A stretch of 64,000 nucleotides of DNA from OM182 bacterium MED-G28 (lineage in GTDB: Bacteria > Pseudomonadota > Gammaproteobacteria > Pseudomonadales > Pseudohongiellaceae). The position numbers were made by a program, and so were the translations under genes. Of this stretch, positions 10,213 through 20,069 are shown in pieces (the stretch's first letter is position 1; every line of letters begins with the position of its first letter). The notes below the pieces were generated by a model. It was not told the DNA's origin. It did not search any database and was given only the letters and a program-made list of their open reading frames with translations. The DNA lies in assembly GCA_002457215.1 (NCBI GenBank), contig NTJZ01000002.1, positions 1-64,000 of the forward strand. The letters run 5' to 3'.

Positions 10213-10358
10213 AGCAATATTATAACTTGGTTAAGAACTCAGAGCCGCAATTCGCATTAACTATGAAGCTTATTTTTACTACTTTGTTATTGGCACAAGA
10301 AAGACACCCAGATTATGGCTTTTTTAAATACTGAAATTTGATTGTTAATCAAGCCCTA

Positions 10359-11756
10359 TTAGGTTTCTTCCGCTAGCCATTCATTAAGATCTAATACATC
10401 CTGAGGGGTCAGGATTCCCGAGACCTGTTTCAGTACTAAGCTATCAATTACATAATCAAAACGCGCATCAGCATAAAGACGCAGTGCACGGTATAAATTT
10501 TCTCGTGCTAATAAAACCTCAACGATATTACGAGTTCCAACTTCAGCGCCTAGTTCAGTCGCATCTAGTGCGCTCTGTGCAGAAGTAATAGATTGCTGAC
10601 GTTGGGCAATAACAAGTACATCTGTATTGACCCGGCGATAAGCATTGCGAATGTTTTGTGTCAATTGTCGCTTGGTAAATTCTAATGACTCTTGAGCAGC
10701 AATAACTTGATACTCTGCTGCTCGACGACGAGATCTGGTTGCGCCACCCGAATAAATTGGAATTGATAAGTTCAAGGCTAATTGTGATCGATCACTAGCA
10801 CCCCCACCAATTTCAATACCTTGATTGACAATGGGAGCGGTAACAACGTGTCCGTAAAAGGCCGAAATATCCAAAGTTGGAAGATGTTCTGATTTTCGCG
10901 CACTCAAATTTTTGCGCGAAGCAGTTAGATTAAATTCTGCAGCAGCAACAGCTAAACTATTATCGTCGGACTGGTTTTCCCATTCGAGTAGGTTGCCTTC
11001 GACTTCGACAATCGGGAAATCCTCCCTAAGCTCATCTACGTTGGGATGAGCTTGGCCAGTCAATGCTTCCAATGCTTCAAAACGAGCCTGCAAGAAATCT
11101 CTTTGTAGGATTGTGGTATTGCGAGCCAAATCAAACGCAGCTTGTGCATCATAGACATCTGTAATTGCCACCAAACCAACAGCCTCGCGTTGTTGGGTTT
11201 GCTGCAAGGACGTTTGTGCAGCTTCTTCTTCTTGCAGATTGGTTTCGAGTAATTCCTGTGCACGGAGCACATCAAAATAAGCCATAGCAACACGCATTAT
11301 CAAATCTTGCTCTTGCGCAGCAAGATTTACGGCAGCAGCGCGATCGCTTGCTTGGGAGCTTTGGAAATTATACCAATTAGAAAGATTTAGAACGCTTTGA
11401 TTCAACCCAATACCCCAGTTGTGGTTATTAATTCCCGGACGGAAACTGTGATCATCAATGATTCTGGTACTAACAAGATTCCCTGAAATTGGGTCTGGAA
11501 TATTGACATAGCGAGAATCAGTAGGTCCTGAGGTTAAGCGCGTTGTGGAAGCTTGAAGCCCAAATGATGGCAACAGAGTAGATCTGCTTTGCACCATAGT
11601 TTCTCGATTAGCCCGATAGTTAGCCTTGGCTTGTTTTAACGTAGGGTCATTTTCCAGCGCTAAATTCAGAATAGTGACTAAGTCGTCTCCATAACTGGCA
11701 GTAGCGCTGATAATGCTGACTAATAAAATTCCGATAAACTTCGCTATACGTCCCAT
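10359..11756 (-). CDS. tolC: TolC family outer-membrane efflux protein
   Basis: Outer-membrane channel for tripartite efflux pumps and type I secretion. It starts with a signal peptide (MGRIAKFIGILLVSIISATASYG, cleaved after about residue 22) and contains the two internally repeated outer-membrane-factor halves with long heptad-rich helices. Typical segments are LALENDPTLKQAKANY at the N-terminus, NLSNWYNFQSSQA, and the second-half SIPIYSGGATRSRRRAAEY. At 465 residues it has normal TolC length. In enterobacteria tolC lies beside nudF-yqiB-cpdA-yqiA-parE. Here that block is about 8.7 kb further right, with the aro and pds genes in between. Confidence 0.92.
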   Translation of the reverse strand: MGRIAKFIGILLVSIISATASYGDDLVTILNLALENDPTLKQAKANYRANRETMVQSRSTLLPSFGLQASTTRLTSGPTDSRYVNIPDPISGNLVSTRIIDDHSFRPGINNHNWGIGLNQSVLNLSNWYNFQSSQASDRAAAVNLAAQEQDLIMRVAMAYFDVLRAQELLETNLQEEEAAQTSLQQTQQREAVGLVAITDVYDAQAAFDLARNTTILQRDFLQARFEALEALTGQAHPNVDELREDFPIVEVEGNLLEWENQSDDNSLAVAAAEFNLTASRKNLSARKSEHLPTLDISAFYGHVVTAPIVNQGIEIGGGASDRSQLALNLSIPIYSGGATRSRRRAAEYQVIAAQESLEFTKRQLTQNIRNAYRRVNTDVLVIAQRQQSITSAQSALDATELGAEVGTRNIVEVLLARENLYRALRLYADARFDYVIDSLVLKQVSGILTPQDVLDLNEWLAEET

Positions 11757-11964
11757 AGTTCGTACCTAAGTGCTAAAAATAGTGTATTGATTATTCTGTA
11801 AAATATGATGATCTAAATAAGGTTCAAGCTGGCGGTTTTCAAGCAAGACGGCATTCTACACAGCGTAACGAAAAGTGACAATTTAATCAGACCGTTTGCG
11901 ACAGTTAGCATTCCTATACCCACTAGATGTTATAAATCCCTTATCCCCTAAACAGATATTTCTG

Positions 11965-13095
11965 TCAAAAAGAGCGTCCAATAAACTCTTCCATTACTTT
12001 TAAGCAAGAATGACCCAGTCGTTTGCAACGCAAAGTTGACCAGCCATATTTCTCATCTGGTGTTGCAGTAGTGTCTTTGAACGGCATTTCTAATGTCATG
12101 GCCAAGCAGTTATGTAGACCTGCAATTTGTGCGGTACTCATCGTCATGTTTGCTTGCCCGGCAGCTTTGGATGGATAACCTCTTATGGTTTGAAAATCTG
12201 TATTAACTTCAGCGAGACGATTCTTATAAAAATCCAGTTGTGCTTGTCGACTTTTACTCCAGCCCTTTAAGCCTTCTGTGCCAGCAATAAAACAATAAGG
12301 AAGTGCTTCGTCTCCATGCACATCCAAAAGAAAATCTACGCCAGTCACCGACATTTTTTCTTTCACGAAAAACACTTCCGGACTTCCTTCAAGAGATGGT
12401 ATTTGCCATTCACGATTTAGATTATTGCCAGCAGCATTCGTCCGTAGATGCCCCCGTCGACTGCCGTCAGGATTCATATTGGGAATAATAAATACATTAC
12501 ATTTATCAAGAACACGTTGAGTTTGTGAATTTTCGATATCGACAAGCAATTCGATACAGCCTTCCATCCACCATTCTGACATAGTTTCACCTGGATGCTG
12601 TCGGGCAATCAGCCAGCAGTTTTTCTTGTATTTAATATCTCCTGTTGAAAAGACGAGTAGGTCCATATCTTGTCCGTCAAGTGTTTTTCCTATCGTCTCA
12701 TGAGTACAGTGTTCATAGCTTAATGCATTCGCAATAAGATCATGGTGGCGTTCCATGGAGTAGGGAATGAAATAAGCGAAATAGACTGAATCATGCCTAG
12801 AGGTGAAGACGATACTTAATACATCAGCTTTTAAATCAGTGTCATGACGGCACCACTCTTTTCTATCGTATGAATAAAGGACACGATAATTTTCAAAACC
12901 CAAGGGATAGGCAGCACTTTTCGCATTAGTAATATTTAACGTGCATTGCTGGTTTTTGACGCCGCTAAGTCGAAAGTAAAACCATTGAAAAAATTCAGAA
13001 TTATTGTCCCGATTAATTTCCAATTGAATATTGCTAGCATCATTGCAGTCAATTACAGAAATATTTCCCGCATCAAAATTCTGATTAATCTCCAT
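11965..13095 (-). CDS. M14 family zinc carboxypeptidase with N-terminal beta-sandwich domain
   Basis: Cytosolic carboxypeptidase-like (M14 subfamily D type) protein. An N-terminal beta-sandwich domain occupies about residues 1-120. The zinc-binding HPGETMSEW motif (His and Glu) comes near residue 170, the NMNPDGSRRGHLR substrate pocket near 215, DVHGDE with the third ligand near 265, and the catalytic Glu in TLEMPFK near 345. There is no signal peptide. The ATG at 13095 is preferred to one 18 bases upstream because a GGGGAAA stretch sits just before it and the protein then begins MEINQNFDAG, as relatives do. Relatives remove C-terminal glutamates or trim peptides, but the bacterial substrate is unknown. 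Confidence 0.86.
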   Translation of the reverse strand: MEINQNFDAGNISVIDCNDASNIQLEINRDNNSEFFQWFYFRLSGVKNQQCTLNITNAKSAAYPLGFENYRVLYSYDRKEWCRHDTDLKADVLSIVFTSRHDSVYFAYFIPYSMERHHDLIANALSYEHCTHETIGKTLDGQDMDLLVFSTGDIKYKKNCWLIARQHPGETMSEWWMEGCIELLVDIENSQTQRVLDKCNVFIIPNMNPDGSRRGHLRTNAAGNNLNREWQIPSLEGSPEVFFVKEKMSVTGVDFLLDVHGDEALPYCFIAGTEGLKGWSKSRQAQLDFYKNRLAEVNTDFQTIRGYPSKAAGQANMTMSTAQIAGLHNCLAMTLEMPFKDTTATPDEKYGWSTLRCKRLGHSCLKVMEEFIGRSF

Positions 13096-13234
13096 GGCTT
13101 TTCCCCGTTTCATTACATTTGAATCAAATTCAAAATGCCAGTAGATGAGAATATGACTTTATAAACAACAATTTGCTATCATTGCCGCCCTTTTCTTAGA
13201 GCCTACGAAACTAGACTCCGCTACGGCAGATACT

Positions 13235-14299
13235 ATGGCAGTTATCACAGACAATTTAAATATTATGTCAAATGACGCTCTCATCACCCCTGAACAACTG
13301 AAGCAGGAAATGCCCTTAGCTGGCGCTGCAATGGACTCAGTGCGGAGTGGCAGAGAAACAATATTTTCAATACTCGATCGCAAGGACCCACGTCTGTTTG
13401 CAATTGTCGGTCCATGCTCGATTCATGATACCGATGCGGCAATGGATTATGCACGACGATTGAAAGAGCTCGCCGAAAAAGTTCAAGATTCTTTATTCAT
13501 AGTTATGCGCGTTTATTTCGAAAAACCGAGAACTTCTATTGGCTGGAAAGGGCTCATAAATGACCCATATCTTGATGATTCCTTTAAAATAGAAGAAGGG
13601 TTGCGCAAAGGGCGAAAGCTTCTTTTGGATATTGATGAGCTTGGGTTGCCAACATCAACCGAAGCTCTTGACCCTATCTCGCCTCAATACCTACAAGATT
13701 TAATTGCCTGGTCTGCGATTGGTGCTCGAACAACAGAATCTCAGACTCATCGCGAAATGTCATCAGGGCTTTCGTCAGCAGTTGGTTTTAAAAATGGAAC
13801 CGATGGTGGTTTAACTGTTGCAGTTAACGCAATGCAATCTGTATCTAGCCCCCACCGCTTTTTGGGAATTAACAGCAGAGGTCAAGTTTCAGTAGTAACG
13901 ACTAAAGGCAACCCCTATGCTCATGTTGTACTCCGGGGTGGAAGTAATGGTCCTAACTATAACTCTGACCATATTGCTCAATGTGAGAGAGCTCTAGCCG
14001 ATGGTGGGGTCAGTAGTAACATTGTAATTGATTGTAGCCATGCAAACTCGAGTAAGAACCCAGATGTGCAACCCTTAGTCTTAAAAGATGTGACCCATCA
14101 AATTCTGGAGGGAAACACTTCCATTATTGGGATTATGCTGGAGAGTTTTATCCACGCCGGCAATCAAGCAATACCTGAAGACTTGGATAAACTGAAATAT
14201 GGAGTATCAGTTACAGATGCTTGTATGGATTGGGAGACTACTGAACAGTCATTATTGGAAATGGCTGAAAGATTAAAAGATGTCCTAACGAAGCGGTAG
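13235..14299 (+). CDS. 3-deoxy-7-phosphoheptulonate (DAHP) synthase, class I
   Basis: Condenses phosphoenolpyruvate and erythrose 4-phosphate, the first step of aromatic amino acid synthesis. The 354-residue length and motifs match the AroF/G/H type I-alpha family: FAIVGPCSIHD near residue 52, RVYFEKPRTSIGWKG near 90, GARTTESQTHREMSSGLS near 165 and the C-terminal DCSHANSSK metal-binding segment. I cannot say which amino acid controls it by feedback, so no gene symbol is given. ATGs exist at 13235 and again 30 bases in; the first gives a length close to the E. coli enzymes. A terminator follows. Confidence 0.96.
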   Translation: MAVITDNLNIMSNDALITPEQLKQEMPLAGAAMDSVRSGRETIFSILDRKDPRLFAIVGPCSIHDTDAAMDYARRLKELAEKVQDSLFIVMRVYFEKPRTSIGWKGLINDPYLDDSFKIEEGLRKGRKLLLDIDELGLPTSTEALDPISPQYLQDLIAWSAIGARTTESQTHREMSSGLSSAVGFKNGTDGGLTVAVNAMQSVSSPHRFLGINSRGQVSVVTTKGNPYAHVVLRGGSNGPNYNSDHIAQCERALADGGVSSNIVIDCSHANSSKNPDVQPLVLKDVTHQILEGNTSIIGIMLESFIHAGNQAIPEDLDKLKYGVSVTDACMDWETTEQSLLEMAERLKDVLTKR

Positions 14300-14411
14300 C
14301 TCAATTAGAAAGTGGATCCAGATTGAGAAAAGAATTCATTTACTTTTTTTTATGCGAATACGCTATCCTGTGAATTTTATATTCAACTTTCGGTAACGGT
14401 TTTTCGGAGGC

Positions 14412-14443
14412 AACAAAAAAGCCTTAGAGGGCCTTTTTGTTTT
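14412..14443. terminator. Bidirectional rho-independent terminator
   Basis: An inverted repeat with arms AACAAAAAAGCC and GGCCTTTTTGTT (one mismatch) surrounds a TTAGAG loop and runs into T-rich DNA on either strand. It lies between the ends of the convergent DAHP synthase and glutathione transferase genes and can serve both. Confidence 0.75.
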
Positions 14444-14471
14444 GGATCGTGCTATTAAGGTTAGCATTTCG

Positions 14472-15131
14472 TTAGGCGCTACTGGCGTAAACAATCGAGA
14501 GAGGTTCTTTCTCCTTCCTCCCCAAGCTTATCCATTGTTGGACGAAGGGGTTATCTAGTAGGTTTTTCATGTAGGTATTCGCATCTTTGCTCAGCTCTGC
14601 GCCATAGGTTTCGAAGCATGCCGCTACCGGTGTGAACATACAATCTGCAATGGAGAAGCGGCCATAAAGGTAATTACCGTTTTCTCCGAAACGTCTTCTA
14701 CAACAGCTCCATATGGCATCAATACGTGCGATTTCGTTTTTTAAATCATTAGATGGGTTTAGTCTGTAAGAAGCCTTGCAGTTTAGTGGCCATTCTTTTT
14801 TAAGTGCCACAAATTCTGAATGAATTTCTGCACTCACTGAGCGCGCATTAGCTCTGCGTTTTGAACTAGTGGGCCAACCTGCGCCAGCGAGGAGACTTTC
14901 TGAAATATATTCACAAATCGCTAAAGAATCCCAAACTGTTGTATCTTGATGTAATAAAACAGGAACTTTCAACGAAGGAGAATAAGGCCCGAGTTTTTCA
15001 GCGGTATTGTCCTGAAAAAGTGCAATCTGAATTTCTTCAAAATCTACATCAAACATCTTTAGCAATAGCCATGGGCACATCGACCAGGACGAATAATTTT
15101 TGTTTCCAATGACGAGTCTGATGTCTTTCAT
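14472..15131 (-). CDS. Glutathione S-transferase family protein
   Basis: Cytoplasmic GST-fold protein of 219 residues. The N-terminal thioredoxin-like domain begins RLVIGNKNYSSWSMCPWLLLK, with the serine-rich SSWS segment at the expected active-site position. A cis-proline equivalent appears in LKVPVLL and the substrate-binding DSLAICEYI motif near residue 70. The helical C-terminal domain contains FSIADCMFTPV, the conserved N-capping region. The opening resembles the YfcF/zeta-like bacterial GST group. Substrate unknown. It ends at a shared terminator with the DAHP synthase gene and starts 29 bases downstream of the PdsO-like gene, so co-transcription with it is possible. Confidence 0.9.
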   Translation of the reverse strand: MKDIRLVIGNKNYSSWSMCPWLLLKMFDVDFEEIQIALFQDNTAEKLGPYSPSLKVPVLLHQDTTVWDSLAICEYISESLLAGAGWPTSSKRRANARSVSAEIHSEFVALKKEWPLNCKASYRLNPSNDLKNEIARIDAIWSCCRRRFGENGNYLYGRFSIADCMFTPVAACFETYGAELSKDANTYMKNLLDNPFVQQWISLGRKEKEPLSIVYASSA

Positions 15132-15159
15132 TTTATGACTCCAAATTAATTTAATTTTA

Positions 15160-15933
15160 TTAATCTTCGGGTGTTTGAGTGATCATAGTTTGACTATTGT
15201 CTCTTAATCGTACGATCACTCGTCGATCAAAAAAATCAGTCTCGAAATTTTGCACTGCTTGGAGGGGGCGAGTTTCTCCATGCGCCAGCGTTGCAATGGA
15301 AGCATTATCTATTCCCATCCCTATAAGAAAAGATTTTACTGAGTCACTACGTTGTTGAGATAGGTTCAAGTTTCTACTCGGATCTCCAGTACGGTCGGAA
15401 TAGCCAGTGATTTCAACTTTCGCATTTGTCATTTGTTTAACAAGTGATGCTATGCTCTCGAGTTGCTCATTGTAATGGAGTTCAATATCACTGGACCCAG
15501 TCCTAAAATAAATAGAACTGACAGTATTGTCACAGCAAGTAATTACTGGTTGGGCTGATAAAAATGCAGGTAATATCTTTGGAGGGGCTTTTCTAAAACG
15601 ATCGAGTTCCGTTTTTGCGGTTTGATATTCCTTTTTAATAATTTCTAGTTCATTTTCTACTGCGGCAAATTGGATTTGTGACTCATTAAGCGATGCCTGC
15701 AAGTTATTTACTTGACTCGCGGTGCTCCATGCGTCTCCGAACAAGGCGCCAATACCTGCTCCAATCACGACGCCAGGCGGACCCCCTAATGCTCCACCTA
15801 GAATTGCGCCACTAAAAAGACCACGAGTTTCTCCTCTTAGCTGCTGTTCTTCATAATTTTGGTGCGAGGTATCGGTGAATGCCGTACTACTGACGGTGCA
15901 GAGAATTAGTAATAGAGAGAGTTTTCTAATCAT
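15160..15933 (-). CDS. pdsO: PdsO-like OmpA family protein (sortase-associated type)
   Basis: Exported protein of 257 residues: signal peptide (MIRKLSLLLILCTVSSTAFT), a glycine-zipper segment (GAILGGALGGPPGVVIGAGI) around residues 35-55, a predicted coiled coil around 65-105, and a C-terminal OmpA peptidoglycan-binding domain ending in the TGYSDRTGDPSRNLNLSQQR motif. This order is that of PdsO, the OmpA-like protein of the proteobacterial dedicated sortase system. It is divergent from genes matching that system's regulator and kinase, which strengthens the call. The ATG at 15933 has an AGGAA at proper distance; another ATG is six bases upstream. No sortase or sortase target gene is in the window, so the present role may be only envelope structure or signalling. 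Confidence 0.72.
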   Translation of the reverse strand: MIRKLSLLLILCTVSSTAFTDTSHQNYEEQQLRGETRGLFSGAILGGALGGPPGVVIGAGIGALFGDAWSTASQVNNLQASLNESQIQFAAVENELEIIKKEYQTAKTELDRFRKAPPKILPAFLSAQPVITCCDNTVSSIYFRTGSSDIELHYNEQLESIASLVKQMTNAKVEITGYSDRTGDPSRNLNLSQQRSDSVKSFLIGMGIDNASIATLAHGETRPLQAVQNFETDFFDRRVIVRLRDNSQTMITQTPED

Positions 15934-16247
15934 AGTCATTTCCTGTTTTGGGCGGAACAAAAATCAGTTAGTTAGAGTCCAATCAAGAAAGAGGTTTCTC
16001 AAAGGCATTCTGTTCTGATTTCATATTACGCATTAAACAAGATGTTTCTTGCACCGCAGGGCGGCGATTGGGGCTATGTGGTGATTAAATATGGCAGAAT
16101 AGTGACAATTGGCCGAAAGCAGCCTCCGTCTCTCTTTATCGGCGTGCAAATGAGGTATAGTCGCGAGCAACTCAGCGCTAACTTATTGAGCTATAAAAAA
16201 ATCCCTTAGTTTCGGAAAAACTGAAATATCAGTAGATGAATTGATAT

Positions 16248-16955
16248 ATGAGCAGAAGAATAGCAATTGTTGAGGACGAGGCCGCCATCAGGGAAAATTA
16301 TGCTGATGTCTTACGCAAGCAAGGCTACGAAGTGCAGACCTATGCAAACCGTAAAGACGCGATGTCGGCTTTCGATATTCGACTACCAAATTTAGCCATA
16401 ATTGATATAGGCTTGGAGACTGAAATCGATGGTGGGTTTACTCTGTGTCAGGCACTAAGGGGTTTGTCTGATACCTTGCCTATCATATTCCTAACAGCGC
16501 GAGATAATGATTTCGACACCGTTAGTGGACTGCGCATGGGTGCTGACGACTATTTAACCAAGGACATAAGTCTTCCGCATTTAACAGCAAGAATTGCCGC
16601 TTTGTTTCGGCGGCTCGACGTTATCGATCAGCCTCCGTCTCCAGAAAATTTGATAGAACGGGATAAGCTCACTCTAGATATCGGTCGGCTAACAGTTCAA
16701 TGGAAAGGAGATGCTGTGCCTTTAACGGTTACCGAATTCTGGATGGTGCATGCGTTAGCAAAATATCCTGGCCACGTAAAAAGTCGACAAGTACTTATGC
16801 AAGAATCAAAAATATTCGTCGATGGAAGCACAATTACTTCTCATGTTAAACGGATTCGTAAGAAGTTTTTACAAGCTGACAACGATTTTGATTGCATCGA
16901 GACTGTTTATGGAATGGGTTACCGTTGGAATGTTGAACTAGCCGCAAGTAATTAA
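16248..16955 (+). CDS. pdsR: OmpR-type response regulator, PdsR-like
   Basis: Two-component response regulator of 235 residues with an N-terminal receiver and a C-terminal winged-helix DNA-binding domain. The phospho-acceptor is D53 in AIIDIGLETEIDGGF, with acidic pocket residues ED at 9-10, the threonine of FLTARD and K105 in DYLTKDIS. The receiver wording (VEDEAAIRENYAD, TARDNDFDTVSGLRMGADDY) matches my memory of the dedicated sortase-system regulator family. The effector domain ends VYGMGYRW as usual. The cognate kinase begins 101 bases downstream. The PdsO-like gene diverges 314 bases away, and that gap is a likely place for regulator sites, though I could not pick out a repeated operator. 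Confidence 0.82.
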   Translation: MSRRIAIVEDEAAIRENYADVLRKQGYEVQTYANRKDAMSAFDIRLPNLAIIDIGLETEIDGGFTLCQALRGLSDTLPIIFLTARDNDFDTVSGLRMGADDYLTKDISLPHLTARIAALFRRLDVIDQPPSPENLIERDKLTLDIGRLTVQWKGDAVPLTVTEFWMVHALAKYPGHVKSRQVLMQESKIFVDGSTITSHVKRIRKKFLQADNDFDCIETVYGMGYRWNVELAASN

Positions 16956-17056
16956 TGAATACATTTTTCGTACTATTAAAGACACAATCAACCTGGTTTA
17001 ATTTTTGCAATAAGTTCGAAGTGATAATGTTCACTAAATAGTAGTTATTTCCAATT

Positions 17057-19240
17057 ATGAAAATTACATTCAAAAATCCCTTTGGAATTCGTTTCAAACT
17101 AGTTTTCCTTTCCAGCTTTTTGTTGGTAATTCCTTGGCTTGGTTATCAATATATTCTTGTCATGGAAGAGTATCTGCAACGTGGACAAGAGCAAACTGTT
17201 CTTGGTACTGCGCAAGCCCTTGCTACTGCACTAAACGAGCGCCCTGAACTCTTTGATGAAGGTAGCTATAGTCCGGCGCGGCGGAGCGAAGATCTCTATG
17301 TGTATCCTATATTTTCTCCACTAGAACTAGATGATGGCTCGCTTCTCGATTGGCGCGAGTATCAACAGTATGAAGTAGATTATGATCGTAGAAATTATCT
17401 ACGTACTCCGCTTAACCCTGTTCGCTACTATGATAAAGATGGGTCGGTTCAATTTAAAAACATGGTGGGTGAATACAATGGCTCCCTTTTTGCCTATTTT
17501 AAAGTTAAAGATGACCATCTTGTTTATCGAGATCGCGAAGCCTTAAGCGTATTTCGAAGCGACTTCCTGCAGCTAACGATGTTGTCTCAAGATGGAAATG
17601 AGATTACACGCTATGTCATTGCCCCCTACGGTCCTGAGCCAATTTATCCGTTCCATGTAGAAAGTGATTATTCAAATCCCACCTATGAAGGCCGAATTAC
17701 AGGACAGTGGTATGAGGTGGAGAGTGGATATGAAGTAGAATTGCAAATTCCCATGCAAATGCTTGGGGAGCGTTTAGGGTTTGCAATATTCGATGTCGAC
17801 GATTCTGTAGAGAGATCCATCAGCACCGTCGTTGCGACTTATACCCTTGCAAATCCCAAAAGTTTGGGCTCTCTGCGACTGCCAACTCCAGAAATTGACC
17901 GTATTGTTGCGGGCATGAATCACAATAATTCCCGGATCCAGGTAGTAGATCGCAGCGGACGCGTTTTATTGACCGTTGGCGATATTCAATCAGCGTCTGG
18001 CCTTCAGTTGGCGCGTTCAGCGGAAGAGGAGAGTGTTAACAAATACTGGTCCTATCTACAAAATCGAATCTTAGATCCACTCTATTATCAGATTCTCACA
18101 AAACCTAGTAACGATTTTATCGATGAACTGTATTCCGATGTGGCTCGAGAAGGTGACCATATCAACTCTGCTTTGCGAGGGAATCCAGCAACCCAGTTTA
18201 GAACATTGGCGGATACCCAAACTCGATTACTGGAAGCTGCTAACCCTATCGTCTCCCAAGGTGAAGTGATGGGTGCTGTTGTGGTTGATCAAAATATGAA
18301 TGGCCTACGCACGTTTCGGAATCAAGCGTTGGAGCAATTGTTCAATACAATTCTCGCTGTGATGTTGATTAGTGCATTGGGATTATTTTTCTTCGCTTCC
18401 CGTATTGCTTCTCGCATTCGTGGATTAAGGAATCAGGCAGAAGGCATAATTGATGACACAGGAAGAGTACAGAACACAATTGTGCCCTCCGGCAATTCAG
18501 ATGAAATTGGTGACCTATCTCGAAGTTTCTCTAATATTGTTGATCGTCTAACTCAGTACACTAATTATCTAGAAAATATGTCTTCTCGACTTTCGCATGA
18601 ATTACGAACACCAGTTACTGTAGTACGTTCTTCACTCGAAAACTTAAGCATGCATGAGAATAACGAGGAATCGGCGGTTTATTTAGAGCGCGCCGAAGAA
18701 GGAATTAGTCGTTTAAATCTCATTCTGACAAATATGAGTGAGGCAACTCGTCTTGAGCAAATGCTGCAGACCTCTGAAAAAGAGAAGATTGAATTGAACG
18801 CCGTTGTGCATGGTTGTGTTGAGGGATACAAATTGGCTTATCCGGAATCCAAATTTGAATCAGATCTTCCTGAATACGGAATTCATGTAAATGGTGTGCC
18901 TGAATATATTGCTCAGCTTTTGGATAAATTGGTGGCCAATGCTGTTGAGTTTTCCTATCCCAACCATTCAATCATTGTTTACTGCAGAACACTGAGAGAT
19001 CATGCTGTGATGAAGGTATCTAATGCAGGGCCATTTTTACCAGAGGAGATGAAAGAAAGACTATTCGATTCTATGATTTCAGTACGCCCCCAGGAAAAAC
19101 AAAAGCAGCCTCATCTCGGTATGGGATTGCATATAGCAAGGCTGATTACGGATTTTCATAGCGGTCAAATACGTGCCGAGAATAGGAAAGATTGTGAAGG
19201 CGTGATAATGACTGTGGTTATGCCTTTGTATTATAGCTGA
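17057..19240 (+). CDS. pdsS: Membrane histidine kinase, PdsS-like
   Basis: Sensor kinase of 727 residues, about the length of the dedicated sortase-system kinase family. One transmembrane helix is near residues 13-32, followed by a long periplasmic region of about 390 residues. A second helix lies around residues 430-452, then a HAMP linker. HisKA carries the phospho-acceptor histidine in SRLSHELRTPVTVVR at about residue 513. The ATP-binding domain has the N box in DKLVANAVEFSYPN and a G box in LGMGLHIARLI. The large sensor begins with carbohydrate-binding-like beta-rich segments, and its ligand is unknown. Paired with the regulator just upstream. Confidence 0.82.
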   Translation: MKITFKNPFGIRFKLVFLSSFLLVIPWLGYQYILVMEEYLQRGQEQTVLGTAQALATALNERPELFDEGSYSPARRSEDLYVYPIFSPLELDDGSLLDWREYQQYEVDYDRRNYLRTPLNPVRYYDKDGSVQFKNMVGEYNGSLFAYFKVKDDHLVYRDREALSVFRSDFLQLTMLSQDGNEITRYVIAPYGPEPIYPFHVESDYSNPTYEGRITGQWYEVESGYEVELQIPMQMLGERLGFAIFDVDDSVERSISTVVATYTLANPKSLGSLRLPTPEIDRIVAGMNHNNSRIQVVDRSGRVLLTVGDIQSASGLQLARSAEEESVNKYWSYLQNRILDPLYYQILTKPSNDFIDELYSDVAREGDHINSALRGNPATQFRTLADTQTRLLEAANPIVSQGEVMGAVVVDQNMNGLRTFRNQALEQLFNTILAVMLISALGLFFFASRIASRIRGLRNQAEGIIDDTGRVQNTIVPSGNSDEIGDLSRSFSNIVDRLTQYTNYLENMSSRLSHELRTPVTVVRSSLENLSMHENNEESAVYLERAEEGISRLNLILTNMSEATRLEQMLQTSEKEKIELNAVVHGCVEGYKLAYPESKFESDLPEYGIHVNGVPEYIAQLLDKLVANAVEFSYPNHSIIVYCRTLRDHAVMKVSNAGPFLPEEMKERLFDSMISVRPQEKQKQPHLGMGLHIARLITDFHSGQIRAENRKDCEGVIMTVVMPLYYS

Positions 19241-19310
19241 TTTAATCTATAGCTACTTAGCGCTAATTAGATAAATAACTACTCTTGAGATAGATTCGTT
19301 CAACTGGAAA

Positions 19311-19877
19311 TTAATCTTCTCCACTGTAATACTTTGGCGAATTTTCCTTAACCACTGGTGAATCTGTTGACCACGCATGGCAGGTATTCAGTATGACGGG
19401 TCTGCGTGAGGATTTCTGTTCTGATTCATTCTCTTTTTTCTTACGCTTGTTTCGCAGCGGCCAAATAGTTTGCATGGCAACGGTAGCCATGGGGAATAAC
19501 AGTTCAGTCAAATGGGTACAACCCTTTATACCTCCTACCTTCATTCGAATCGCCTTCCGCCAACCAGGTCCCATTTTCACTCCAATCAGTGCCTTGTAGG
19601 CGGGCGAGATATCTGGACACATTTTAAATGGAGCATTGTCAGTTACTGCAATAACATCTCGAATGAGAAAGTCATCATCAATAGTCACCCGTAATAACAT
19701 TTCATGTAGAGGTTCGCCTATTTGCATTTCTCCACGCCAATTATTCCTGAACTGATAGGTTTTTGTATCAATCATATGGGCTTCAATATCCCAAAGCCCA
19801 TCTTCACGCTCGTATCCTCTGCAATCTATAGTACGAGTGTGTACATGTTTTCTATGCGATGCTTCTGGCAAGGGCAT
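19311..19877 (-). CDS. DUF2889 family protein
   Basis: Conserved cytoplasmic protein of 188 residues with the DUF2889 pattern: HVHTRTIDCRGYEREDGLWDIEAHM at the N-terminus, a central RVTIDDDFLIRDV strand, the CPDISPAYKALIG segment and the GCTHLTELLFPMATVAMQT motif. Cys and His residues in GCTHL are strongly kept in this family. The tail after about residue 140 is lysine- and glutamate-rich. No biochemical function is established as far as I know. Relatives are common near aromatic or terpenoid degradation genes in proteobacteria, but here it stands alone between pdsS and ppiC. Confidence 0.8.
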   Translation of the reverse strand: MPLPEASHRKHVHTRTIDCRGYEREDGLWDIEAHMIDTKTYQFRNNWRGEMQIGEPLHEMLLRVTIDDDFLIRDVIAVTDNAPFKMCPDISPAYKALIGVKMGPGWRKAIRMKVGGIKGCTHLTELLFPMATVAMQTIWPLRNKRKKKENESEQKSSRRPVILNTCHAWSTDSPVVKENSPKYYSGED

Positions 19878-20069
19878 AATGCACTCTTTCTACCTTTTTT
19901 CTCTTGCGGATCTCTAAAAAATTGATTTTCTTTTGATGTAGCGTCGTTACACGATTCATTCTAGGTGCTGAGCTCAATTCAACCCTTATTATAACTTATG
20001 TCGCAGAATTTGTGTGCTCGACAATCCTTGATCATGCATAATATGCTTTTAACATGGAGACAAAAAATC

